Below are positions 49,901 to 59,810 of a stretch of 64,000 nucleotides of DNA, in pieces. Where the stretch lies: contig OZ025219.1 of the NCBI GenBank assembly GCA_964019055.1, forward strand, positions 9,676,388 to 9,740,387, written 5' to 3'. The notes below the pieces were generated by a model. That model was not told the DNA's origin. It did no database searches and saw only the letters and a program-made list of their open reading frames with translations. The first letter of the stretch is position 1. Each line of letters opens with the position of its first letter. The position numbers and the translations under genes were made by a program. The stretch comes from Anthopleura xanthogrammica (taxonomy: Eukaryota; Cnidaria; Anthozoa; Actiniaria; Actiniidae).

Positions 49901-52900
49901 GCAACGCAACATGCGAAGCAAGACTACTACAACAGATTTTTTTTGTAATAAAATTAACTAGTTTTTAACACCTCTCTCATGACAGACCAGAACATTTTAA
50001 TTATGAGAATTTCAAATATATCAGAAGTTGATCAAATGTTTTATTGTAAAATAATGTAACCATTGTTTCACAGAATGCCATTGAGAAAGAAATTTAAAAC
50101 TAGTCCATTTTAAGTTATAGTTAGGAACTTTATTCCTGTGTTGATAAACATTCACCCAATGCACAGCATAGTATTGTACAACAACTGACCTTTAAAGAGT
50201 GGGCAGATGGACTTCCATACACCGATCACGCCAGAACTAAACCACTGACCAATGGCTAACTCAAGGAAGAACAGAGGTATGCCATTCAAGAACAACATCA
50301 AGAAGTAGGGAATCAAAAATGATGCTGGAAAAATAACAAAATGAACATAAGATTTAAAAAATTGTTTAACCAAACTAAGAGCAATGTGAAGAAATAACTG
50401 TAGAAAAGGTTTTTAGCAATATAAAATATTGAGTTTCAGGGGGAAATAAACTTAAAAAATAAAAATAAGAGCTTTTTGGTTGGACCATTTGACTAACAAA
50501 CCAAGATTCAAACAGTAAACATCAATAATTATCACATAGCTCTATCCATAACATCAAAAATAAAAAAATAAATCTATTGAATTGAGTTTATTCTTTAGTT
50601 TTCCTAATGTAATAGAGAGAGATGTTTACACAAACATGAGTAAGCTCTAAAGATGCTCTAAAGATTTCCAAAGCACTTACATGTATATCACAACAGAAAT
50701 GAGTATTAGACATTCAGACATTTTATTTTGGTAGCAAAAATGTTTTAAATATTCTATGAGCACAACATATACAAGCAAGAACAGAATAGTTGTCATCCTG
50801 ACCAGGGAAAGTGGCTCATGTCTCGATTATTCAACCAGGTAATGCAAGATATTGAAGATTTTACAACTTAATGCCTCTTTACGACACTGTTTATATCTGG
50901 AAACAATGGCATTCCTATCCTCAGACAGTAAACATTGCGAGTAATTTTATTTCATCATCAGGTCAAGAGGAGGATCATCAGAGTGGAATAACTCTTTGAC
51001 TCCTACAATGCCCAAAACCGCCCGTAAAAATGCACCATAAATGAAAAGCCGTTTTCGTCAACCCATTTCATTGCTTATGGATTTTCACTACTCTCTAGAG
51101 CAATGTATTATGGGTAATCCTTAGATTTGGGTGGCAAAACGTTCTGGCATATTGTGTTTTTCAAGAAAACATTGAGAAACCAAATATGGCCCAAATATCA
51201 GCTTCAGAGCATTCTCCACAAGCAAAATATTCCAGAAAATGCCACAGTGGCTGTTCATTGATTTCTGAGATCACAGGATAATTACACCAAAAATTCTAAC
51301 TTGTACTAATGTACATGATCTACGACCTTTTGACAGTAAAATCCCTTGCATACCGTACTCCCAGTTCTTTAATATCATGCTGATTTAAGCTGTCCTAGGG
51401 CTTCATGATGCCCTCAAGCACTCCATAGATGAACAAAATGGCTCTCAAAATCTCATGTTTCTAAAAAATAACTCTAAAACATGGCACCTGAATTCCAAGA
51501 AGAAAGGGCTCATCTGGGATATCAAACACATCGCCAGTAAACAAGATCCCTTATCTATATAAAACACTGACAGTGTCAATCAAAACTCCAACTATGGTTT
51601 TGCTAGGACTTGGAGAACTATTAGGTCCAGAAAAACACTGAAAAACCTCCAGGAGTCAAAGGGTTAAATTAATTCCTGACAAGGAAAGATCTGTCCTTAT
51701 GTTTCATCATTTTTCTAATGGACTTGGTCTTCTTGTTCAAGAAATTTGAATATTTTCACTCATCAATAAATGATTAAATCTCTAGTGGATAGTCATTTCT
51801 GGTTTAGCTGGTACTTAAACTGGTTTGAAAACAACCATATAGTGCATGCAATGTTAATGTGGTATGTACCAAATCGACGACAGTCAACCCAAGCGAGAAA
51901 AAAAACAAAAACTGTAAGAACAAAAAATGATTGAATGAATGACTTTCACTTTCTTTCATATCACTTTTGATAATAATATCTGTAGTCTGTACTTTTCCAA
52001 GATTTATGTATATCAAAATTAGCAAGATGGCAGTATTTGGATAACCAGATTTTATTGAATAATATTGTATGTAAATTTTTTTGAGGGGGGGACGGGAATA
52101 GAGTAACATAAGGTATACAGCTTGACGTTGTGGTGAATAATGGTCAAAAACAGTAATAAAAGGATAGTCATTGTAAAAGCAACCTGCTGGAAAGTAATGT
52201 GATACCATGTGCTTGTCACATTTTCAACATTTTCATTTTGTTTTCTCAGAAAAAATACAAAGTTGAAATTTCGCTGGATGCAGAGAATGGAATTCACGAT
52301 TTACTTGCGAAAGGGAAATTTCTTGATGACTGCTTTTATTCATTGTGAGAGTAAATGGTCTATTCATTGTGTAACAGCATTCCTAGCTCAAGTGCACTTG
52401 AACAAACGAATAAAAAACATGAATCATTCATTACGAAAGCTTTTGTTGAATTTCTAAGATGGCAAGGTATTACAATACTGTGCCAAAGATTGCAGCTTTT
52501 AGAGCAACTTTAGAATCCTGAAAAATAGCCCCTGGGGGAAGTAAAAGAATAGAAAATTTGTACGACAATGCTAACTAATTCCATTGTGCTAAAAAGCTTA
52601 CTGAGCTGACTTCTAATGAACCTTAGAAAAAACCTACAAATGATCTATCACCAATCGAGCCCTGTGATTGGCTGAGCTACTAGGGGTCTATTAGTGATAG
52701 ACCTCTAGTAGCAAAAAGCGTCGGTTTTGAAAACCAAAAAAAATATATATTTAAGGCAAAATCCAAAACTTTTTGCACCCTTTTATTTGACCGATTAGTA
52801 GGTTTTTACTAAAACAATTAGACCTCTCGCCCTCATGGGCTATTTGACTCGTAGACCATTCGGACTCGAGGACTAGTTAACAAATAGACCTTCTCTTCTC

Positions 52901-54201
52901 AAGAAGTACTATGCTATGATGAATATATGGAATACAGTAGCTCAGTGAAGAAAATTATTTTGATGTCTAAAGTCATTCAAAAAAAAATGAACTTTTACTG
53001 ATTTTACCAGCATCTTTCGAACAATTTTTTTTATCAATTCTTTTGTTTTTAGCTAAAAACCAGATATGAATAGTACAGATATGTTTCCTTGTAACTATTG
53101 CCAATTTTAATGATGAACTCTCCTAGACAAGTCTGAAGAAAAATAAGCTTAATATCATTAATGGGATCAAAAAAGCTTCGTTAGTAAGGAACTAAAGCAA
53201 TATTGTTAACGAGCATAGGTAACGGTAATTATATAAGATACCAGTTGAATTTGAATAAAAATTTGAATTCGCTTTTCTTTAATTTTACATAATCATGAAA
53301 GAATGCTACACGCCTCAATAGACCAAAAGGAAAAACAAATAAAAAACAAACATATTCATCAATGGAATTTGTTGAAGATAAATTTTCGAAACAGGATAAG
53401 ACTTATATTCGATTGTTTTGATAATAATATAAAATATTAAAACGAAGATCTTGTAAAATCACTGATCAAGAATGTTATGAAAACACGTGGCCGGCCCGTG
53501 GGAGGAAGAGATCATGCGCTAGTAAAATCCCGGGAAATTGGGTCTTCACCAAACTAACTGCTCTAAAAAGAAAAGAAACTTCGTTCCTTATGAGTCCAAA
53601 CTAAGCAATCTTAAGTATTAACAAACAATAAGCGCCATATGGAGATTTAATAACAGGGGATGAAGAGTCAATGTGTTGACAGAGATAAAACTCGATACTC
53701 GTGTCTGTCTATCGTGTAGAGTGGCTAAGACGATAAGTAAAGCAAAACATGACAATAACTGGATAAAAACTGGAATAGGCCGGCTTCATAATAATGACAA
53801 TTTGCCAACTTTAACGAGATTGCGTTTCTTTACAAAATAGTAAAGTTGAAGTGAAGCGACGTATTCATGAACGACAGACGACACTAATAAGTGATTTGAA
53901 TATTCAAGCTTATTTATCTAACATTATAGTAGTAGAGTAAAAAACATAAGACATCCATACCTCCTCCGTTCTTGTAGCAGAGGTAGGGGAAACGCCAAAT
54001 ATTTCCAAATCCAACACAATAGCCGAGGGAAGACAGCATGAACTCCGCTTTGCTAGCCCACTTCTCTCGCACCTCGGTTTTGTCTTCAACCTCAATCTTG
54101 TCCACATTGGTGTCATCGCTGCTGGAAGTTGAACCAAAAAGTGGTTTTTTGGATCCATCCTGGCTCTTCTCGAACGGTTCTAAGTCATTTAACTCAGTCA
54201 T
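38153..54201 (-). CDS. SLC6 sodium/chloride-dependent transporter, second tandem copy
   Basis: Exons in transcript order: 53961-54201, 50190-50324, 44137-44287, 43819-43917, 43591-43723, 42869-43003, 42480-42583, 42022-42146, 41723-41835, 41329-41466, 40460-40559, 40273-40373, 39163-39330, 38695-38787 and a proposed two-codon last exon 38153-38158 (CTG TAA after TATTTTTGCAG). Phases agree; total about 613 residues. The start [10 protein letters not shown] is preferred over an upstream ATG at 54357 because a TATA box lies between them. Landmarks are TM1 [33 protein letters not shown]6 [18 protein letters not shown]8 [19 protein letters not shown] and [13 protein letters not shown]. Glycine stands where monoamine carriers have aspartate in TM1, so an amino-acid-like substrate is likely but unproven. 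Exon sizes match the neighbouring SLC6 gene except for one extra intron at the TM8 DSQ/F boundary. The final exon is the weakest part. Confidence 0.93.
38584..38662. repeat. (ATT)n-(AGC)n compound microsatellite
   Basis: ATT and then AGC triplets sit just downstream of the donor of exon 38695-38787 on the minus strand. If this intron were retained the frame would read on into poly-alanine and poly-asparagine before a stop. Confidence 0.95.
39420..40115. repeat. 75-bp minisatellite in SLC6 intron, about nine copies
   Basis: The unit contains GGTACCGGTGATGATGACG, TTTTGGTGATGTAATGGTGG and ATGATCACTGGCAATAATG. It lies wholly between exons 39163-39330 and 40273-40373. A length divisible by three keeps a minus-strand frame of 250 codons open (units reading [20 protein letters not shown]), which is an artefact of the repeat. 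Confidence 0.95.
41113..41275. repeat. Foldback element in SLC6 intron
   Basis: Left arm GCCATATTGGTGTACC, right arm GGTACACCAATATGGCC, with outer GTGACGTCAGAGC against CTTGTCACAGG. Outer left sequence (AATAGACCCTTTTCATGTGA) resembles the end of the foldback at 29145-29281. It ends about 50 bp from exon 41329-41466. Confidence 0.75.
42190..42400. repeat. Dispersed repeat R1 copy
   Basis: One unit (CTTCTGGGCTGATCTAAGTC, CTAACTCACAGATTGAACC) followed by the GGAGGGAGAAAAACCAGAGA tail and a degraded GATGCATTAGCAGTGAACAC end. Confidence 0.75.
43222..43470. repeat. GGTGTGGTATGGTG-type degenerate tandem repeat
   Basis: Purine-rich units such as GGTGGGTGTGGTATGGTGGG, repeated more than ten times in an intron of the second SLC6 gene. 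It produces artificial tryptophan/valine/cysteine/glycine open frames on the plus strand. Confidence 0.93.
44371..44550. repeat. 88-bp direct duplication
   Basis: Two adjacent copies beginning CAATGGGAATACACCTAGGA (44371 and 44459), nearly identical. They lie in the 5.9-kb intron close to exon 44137-44287. Confidence 0.9.
44551..47778. other. Long SLC6 intron segment, no gene seen
   Basis: Interior of the 44288-50189 intron. It holds a C-rich tract at 45120-45225 (which gives a glycine/tryptophan-rich minus-strand artefact frame) and an AAT microsatellite at 46870-46903. A repeated AATTTTGTTATAA-like motif occurs near 45822 and 45893. No coding or RNA gene is supported. Confidence 0.6.
47779..47935. 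repeat. Dispersed repeat R1 copy, internal units only
   Basis: Two to three 57-bp-type units (CTCTGGGCTGATCTAAGTCA, CTAACTCACAGATC) ending AAATTGGAATTTAGA, without the tRNA-like tail. Confidence 0.8.
48782..48960. mobile_element. Foldback MITE family C copy
   Basis: 179 bp flanked by TA (48780-48781 and 48961-48962). Left end GAGCAGTTTTCGTATGAGTG, right end inverted GAGCTGTTTTCATATGAGTG. Shares GGGAAAC next to the arms with the copy at 32439-32606. Confidence 0.9.
48961..50189. other. Long SLC6 intron segment, no gene seen
   Basis: AT-rich intron sequence without repeats that I can define, apart from an inverted pair near 49436-49550 (TACCACTACCACCAGAATC and GATTCTGGAAGTAGTGGTA). Confidence 0.55.
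50988..51667. mobile_element. piggyBac-like non-autonomous element
   Basis: The right end is GGAGTCAAAGGG followed by TTAA (51664-51667). The left end is ATAA followed by CTCTTTGACTCC. Inverted ends of the type CCCTTTGACTCC next to TTAA are characteristic of piggyBac-group elements. About 680 bp with no transposase frame. The left TTAA has one substitution, so the copy is old. Confidence 0.7.
51668..53960. other. First SLC6 intron segment, no gene seen
   Basis: AT-rich intron with a short hairpin at 52677-52713 (GCTACTAGGGGTCTAT against ATAGACCTCTAGTAGC). The minus-strand open frames near 51804-52297 have no recognisable family and no splice context. Confidence 0.55.
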
Positions 54202-54297
54202 TTTATCTGTACTTTGTAAGCTTATAAACCTTGTTAAACTTTCAATGAATGAACGCTCGTCTCCCGCCAAATACACTCTCTCCTCACGCCCCGCGGT

Positions 54298-54304
54298 CTT
54301 TATA
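54298..54304 (-). promoter_or_regulatory. Probable TATA box of second SLC6 gene
   Basis: TATAAAG on the minus strand, inside GGTATAAAGACCGCGG, 97 bases upstream of the chosen start codon at 54201. A transcription start about 30 bases downstream would fall near 54268, which leaves a short 5' leader and excludes the ATG at 54357. Confidence 0.55.
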
Positions 54305-54359
54305 CCAAAGTCAATGATCAAAAGATATATTCTCTTTAAAACATACTCAGATACCATGG

Positions 54360-56331
54360 CAACCCTTCAAGGTAATAAGAGTTTTGATCTTAATAACAAT
54401 AGCTTGCACCCAGACCGTGCACCCACACGTAGTATAGCCTATAAAGGGTCATTCAAAATGACAAATATCAAAAACAATTTGAATTTTCGTCTAATATAAA
54501 CATTAGATATATTCTATCATTCACGTGATTATGTTATAAAGGGAATGTATAACTTGCCAAATTATCGTACTTTTCCAACGCGATATCTAACAAAGCCGTA
54601 ATCAATATTCATATATCCAAAATGGAAATTAACGCCATTGATAATTTTCTTTTTTCAAGTGCTATTTTTCGTTTAAAAACCAATAAAACCCCAAACTCGC
54701 TGCTTTGCGTGTGGTTTAACGAAATATCAGTCTCTCTGATCTGTTTCGGTTTTTAGTAATGGGTGCAATGAATATATTTGGAGGTCGGTTTTATTATCAT
54801 AGCAGCTGTGAGCTGATGCATACAAAAATAAACTAGTTCGAGTAACACGACATACAAATAACATCAAAGGAAGAGTATTCCACCAAAAATCATACATTTG
54901 TGCATTGATATCGACTAACTTAGAATATTGAAGCCTTCTTTGACTGAGGTTTTCGAGGTGTGCAGAAAGCATTTGCAAACTCGGTAATTATTCTAAAAAA
55001 AACCACAGCAGTTGGTCGCTTGGAAAGTTTAGAAACGAAAGACCAGGTTAATCAAGTTTTTTTAGTATCTAACTGTGGACAGTTTGCGTCTCGGATATCT
55101 AGCTTTTGTGAGGGTATATTTCTCGCTTCCTTCTTTTGCAATGTCTTGATGCGACCACAGGACATGATGGCTGCTGTCAAACAGATGACATCCTTGCTGC
55201 AAGGCCACAATATTGAAACGCTTTTATGATCAAATTTGGCAAATTTTAATCTTACGAATTGTACTTAGAAGCCCATCGATTGAATTTTGACGAATTCGTA
55301 TAATTTTTGAAAGTTTTTTATTCTGCGCAGCCAATATACTTTGAATAATTTGAATCATTGTAAGACCTACTTTTCGCCCTGGAGATGCACTAGAAGTGCG
55401 AAAGCTCGGTAACTGAATAAAAGATTCGTGAGAGAAACAAACTTAAACAATCTTTAGTGTGCTCGCAGGGTCTTGAACGAACGAGATCGCATGCAGTTTT
55501 TGGGCTATGTCCTTGAACCATAGTAACACAAGCGATACAGTCATAACATCTATATTAGAGGCTGTTGATTGAAAAGCGGCATAAAAACCTGTTTAAATCA
55601 TCCGAAACACTCAAAAAGAATGCCCAAAATGTTAGGGAGAAGTATATTTACTAGGTCATAGATGTCACATTGTAAGTACAAAGTTATACGGTCCTTTGTT
55701 AGTCTTAGATCACACTGTGCAATTCAAGGGGAAAAGCTTTATCCCTGTAAGCCAGTAATAACATGATTGCCCGGTTATTTCTGGATCTCATGCCAATTTT
55801 TGAAGCCGATTAGAAAAAGACTGAAAACGAAAGGCGCACGAGCCGGTAAAGAGGAAGTCCTAAAATCACGGAAACATAAACAAATTTTAACAACGGGCAA
55901 GAAAGTTATTCCAGTCGAAGGAGAAGAAAATAATAAAAAAAACAAGCAAAACAAAAAAAACAAAAAACAAACAAAAACAAAACAGCATAGCAACTTGGGT
56001 GAAAATATTGGGAATAGTTCAGCCTCCAGGACAGCCGCGGCCGCAGCCTCTGATGTACACACGAAGCAGAAGGACAGCAGAAGGTCGAAAATACATGATT
56101 ATTGGTGTTACGTTCCTAGCTGTTGAAATATTGCGCATTTCCTTCAACATTTCGTACAAGCGGAATATTGCAAAAAAAATCCCACTCATGATTACAAGAC
56201 CTAAGTAAAGCTTAGGTCTTTATGAGATCGAGCATCGCTTGCCATTATAGCAAGCTTATTGGTTCCCAAAAAATCTAGGAATACAGACATGCAAAAGAAA
56301 TCTTAATTACAGATGTCAATTCTGGTGGTTA
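54360..56331. other. Upstream flank, weak open frames only
   Basis: Open frames at 54960-55229 (+, 89 codons, moderately complex, no family recognised) and 55767-56126 (+, lysine/asparagine-rich, with a poly-alanine stretch) have no splice partners or homology that I can see. An overlapping frame at 55999-56208 includes one hydrophobic segment (IIGVTFLAVEIL). I do not call any of them as genes. Confidence 0.4.
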
Positions 56332-56434
56332 TAGTCTAGTGGCTTAGCGCATTGATCGTTACAGAAGTGACAAAAGCATAAAAATTTGTATATATGTTCT
56401 TCATCTACCCCTTTTTAAAGTTAGCCTAGGTGCC
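56332..56434. repeat. Left terminal inverted repeat
   Basis: Three conserved blocks (18 bp perfect, about 22 bp with a few mismatches, 18 bp perfect) separated by diverged spacers. The outermost block abuts the TTA duplication. Confidence 0.85.
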
Positions 56435-56897
56435 TACCCCAAAAAATAATTTTAGGCCCTTTTAATTGTTGTTAAAGTTTTAACGAAAATCTCAATTTGG
56501 GCTTCCTGTGGTGAGTTTTATAAAACAATGTTATTAAAGAGATTTTGTCGAAAATATTTTAAGTGAAGCTTTTTGACAAGGCTGACTAGATTTATATTAG
56601 TTAATTTTCGCAAAATAAATGATTTTTCACACTTAAAATTCATATTTGGAGTGGTTTTTGTTAACTGTGGGTTCTAGGCCCACTCGGCCAAACCTAGTTC
56701 CAAGATGGCGGCCTCCATGCACATCTGTTGAATATGTAAGTATTGATGTCAAATAATTCATATTTATTGCCAATTTCTTTAATCTTATCAAGATAAATAT
56801 CTGAATTATACTTTTTATTTACTTTTAAGAAGGAAACATATACATATTAATGTTTTTTTTTTGGATTTTATTCAAAGAAATATACTCCTAATACGAA

Positions 56898-58987
56898 ATG
56901 TCATACGAGTGGAAAAAATGTGTAATTTGTCAAGAAGAGAAGTCTGAAATATTGAAGTGCCCTTTAAGTGGACCTCAATGGCTAGACTACAATGAAGTTT
57001 ATTCTACTTTTTTATCAAATGTAGCTGAATTTCGTTCAATAGAAGCATTGCCTACTGATATTAAAACTTGATGAAAATATAACTGTTGACAATTTAATTC
57101 AAAATCGAGCGGTATGGCATAAATCATGTCATTTAAAATTTAGCACGTCTAAGCTAAACAAAGTGAAAGTACAGTACAACAAGCGCAAACAACCATGCTG
57201 TGATGGAAATAATAAATCAGAAACACCAAGGCGCAAACTAGCAAGAAAACAGCTGTTACAACATTGTATATTTTGCGAGAAAAGCAACGGCCATCTACAT
57301 AGTTTTACTACTTTAGAATCCGACAGAAATGTGCGGCATATTGCAACTACCTTAGGAGACTTTGCACTTTTATCAAGAATCGCAGGTGGAGACCTTATTG
57401 CTATAGAAGGAAAGTATCACCTTCGTTGTATTTCTACTTTTAGAAACAGGTATAGGTCCTGTTTGACTAAAAATGATGACAATTCTCTTAAAGATGTTGA
57501 AGTAAAAATGAAGGAGTCAAGAGCGATGTTTGAATTAGTTACTTATATGAATAATTAAGTTGAAGAAGGCACATTGATGTTCACCTTATCAGAGGTTCAT
57601 ACCATTTACGAGAACAGGTTAAGAGAGTTGGGTATCGAGAAGAAAGTCAATAAAACAAGGCTAAAAGCTGCACTTCTAGACAAACTAGATGCCCAAGAAC
57701 AGTATGATGGGAAGAACGTAGTTTTTGTTTTTGAAGAAGGAATGAGGAATATGCTGAAAGATGCATTAGTAAAGAGAGACTTTATGGATGACATTGCTAT
57801 ACTAGCAAAAGCTGCTTCTATAGTTCGCAACGACATGTTTGGTTTTGAAGACCAATTCAACTTTTCCGGAAGTTTCACTTCGAAATGCCAAGAAAACTCT
57901 GTGCCAACAAGTTTAAAATCCCTTATTGCCATGATCCTTAATGGGACAAACATTAAAGATCAAGAGAAGCATGAATCTCAACCGTGTTTAACAGTGAGTC
58001 AAACGATTCTTTTCAACTCAAAGAAAAGGGTCAATAATGCTAAACCCACTATTAAAAAACGCCACGTGCGCGAGCCTCCTCTTCCATTGTACATCGGATT
58101 GAACATCCATACTACCACGAGAAGCAAAACCCTCATCAACAAATTATACCAAATGGGACTATGTGTTTCCTATGACCGAGTATTAGAAGTTGAAGAATGG
58201 CTAGCCACATCTGCCAGTGAAAGATATAAGGAAGATGGCCATGTTGTACCAGCCTGTTTGAAGAATGGCATCTTTTCTGTGGGTGCATTGGACAACATTG
58301 ACCATAACCCTTCATCGACAACCTCAACGTCATCATTTCATGGAACAGGGATTTCTATCTTCCAGTTCCCAACAGAAGACAAACCTGGGCAGGACAGACC
58401 AGTACTAACTGTACCAGATTGTGCCAAGTCAATTGAAGTGAGGACGGTGGATACTGATGTAATAGTTATCCTTGTGGGTAAATTTTATGACATCCAAGAA
58501 CGTTATCCTGAAACAGATATCTGGGTAGCATTTGGAATGGGGCGCCATTTCTCACTTAAGCACATCAACAGCATCTGCAGTTCTCTTGGAGAAAACAAAT
58601 CGAGATCCCTTCCAGTATTCCACACATTAACAGGCTGTGACACCACATCCGCTTTTTTTGGAAAAAGCAAGCTATCAGCATGTAATACTTGGAATATATT
58701 TCCAGAGTTGACTGCATCACTAGAGGCATTGGCCATTGAACCGTTTCAGAAGCTAACCCTGAGATGTGATATCTTTTCAAAGCTCGAAAGGTTTATTATA
58801 CTCATGTATGATAAAACCTGTTCACTTCAATCAGTTAACGAAGCTAGGATGGAGCTTTTCTGTTCATCAGTCAAGGCCATAGAAAGACTACCTCCAACAC
58901 AAGTGAGTTGAATTTACTTAAAATCATCAGGGGCTATTAGGGACCGGTCGGAAGCCTGGATAAAGTCAAGTTATAATAATAATAATA

Positions 58988-59024
<37 letters not shown>

Positions 59025-59438
59025 TTATTATATCCCTTTTACACTCCATAGGTTTTTTTTATAGATTAATTAGTTAGTTAAAATCATCAGAACTTTATGT
59101 ATGCAATGTAGCAATTAATATACCTTAAGTACTTTATAATAAGAATTATATTCTTTTTTTAGGATGCCTTACTTCAACACGTTCTCAGAGCTATTTACCA
59201 AGCCGGGATTTGGGGTGTCAGTGACAAGACAATGCCTGTTATTCCCCCACCTAATGATTTTGGATGGGTACGAATGGCAAACTGTTGGTCACCAAAATGG
59301 ATGCTTCAACCAGAAGTTTCAAAAGCCTGCCAGGAATTCATCAATTGTTCATGCAAAGACAAATGCTCCCGATGCAAGTGTGTGCGTTCCAACGTGTGTT
59401 GCACGTCTTTGTGTAAATGTCAATGTATCAAACGCTAA
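56898..59438 (+). pseudogene. Decayed transposon gene: zinc modules, PIN/FEN-like region, CXC-like tail
   Basis: A protein-coding gene in exons 56898-58902 and 59163-59438, broken by a frameshift near 57065-57072 and an in-frame TAA at 57556. The N-terminal part has two similar zinc-type modules: CVIC...WHKSCH and CIFC...YHLRC. The longest open piece (57574-58911, 445 codons from its first methionine) contains VDTDVIVILVG (aspartates 293 and 295 of that piece), WVAFGMGRHF and HTLTGCDTTSAFFGKSK (aspartate 356). The second exon ends in a cysteine-rich CSCKDKCSRCKC...CKCQC tail. Similar uncharacterised proteins are common in invertebrates and, as I recall, are longer between HGTGIS and the DTD motif, so an internal deletion is likely. 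The intron (58903-59162) holds an AAT microsatellite. No DDE/D transposase signature was found. Confidence 0.75.
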
Positions 59439-59694
59439 ATTTTAAGGTCAGAACTCCTGTAAATAATTTATTATAGCATTATAATTTTATATTTTGCTAG
59501 TGAACAATACATTATACAATCCAATTACATCACAATTGTGATTTATAAAAAGTATTGATTAATAATTTTGACATTTCTTGCTCAAAAACAACGAAATAAA
59601 CGAATTTTCATTTGGGCTTAGTAACCAGGCCTCTTTAAAAAATAACAATTCTGATTTAATCCTTATAAAAGACAAAGGAGAAACGATTTCGATG

Positions 59695-59807
59695 GGCACC
59701 TAGGCTAACTTTGATTGGTAGGCCTTAAGGAAACTTTGTGCCAAATTTGGTACTTTTGTCACACTTGTAACGATCCAGGTATATTTTTACGCTAAGCCAC
59801 TAGACTA
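59695..59807. repeat. Right terminal inverted repeat
   Basis: Inverted counterpart of 56332-56434 with the same three blocks in the same order from the outside inwards. The spacing differs by about ten bases. Confidence 0.85.
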
Positions 59808-59810
59808 TTA

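Larger units (their letters stand above)
56332..59807 (+). mobile_element. Complete DNA-transposon-like element with TTA target duplication
   Basis: The element begins TAGTCTAGTGGCTTAGCG and ends with the exact reverse complement, flanked by TTA on both sides (56329-56331 and 59808-59810). Two inner blocks of the ends are also inverted copies: ATCGTTACA...GTGACAAAAG (56355-56376 against 59753-59774) and AAAGTTAGCCTAGGTGCC (56417-56434 against 59695-59712, perfect). The body of about 3.2 kb carries one gene, at 56898-59438. A 3-bp TTA or TWA duplication is known from PIF/Harbinger elements, but the encoded protein does not look like a Harbinger transposase, so the superfamily is open. Confidence 0.85.

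Noticed and set aside
54202..54357. Upstream in-frame ATG extending the second SLC6 protein
   Set aside because: A TATA box lies downstream of it, and the extra residues do not resemble an SLC6 N terminus.
57606..58780. Minus-strand frames opposite the transposon gene
   Set aside because: Antisense shadows. The plus strand carries the conserved cysteine and aspartate motifs and the splice sites.
56332..59807. Assignment to PIF/Harbinger on the basis of the TTA duplication
   Set aside because: The encoded protein lacks a recognisable DDE transposase or Myb-like partner gene, so the duplication alone is not enough.
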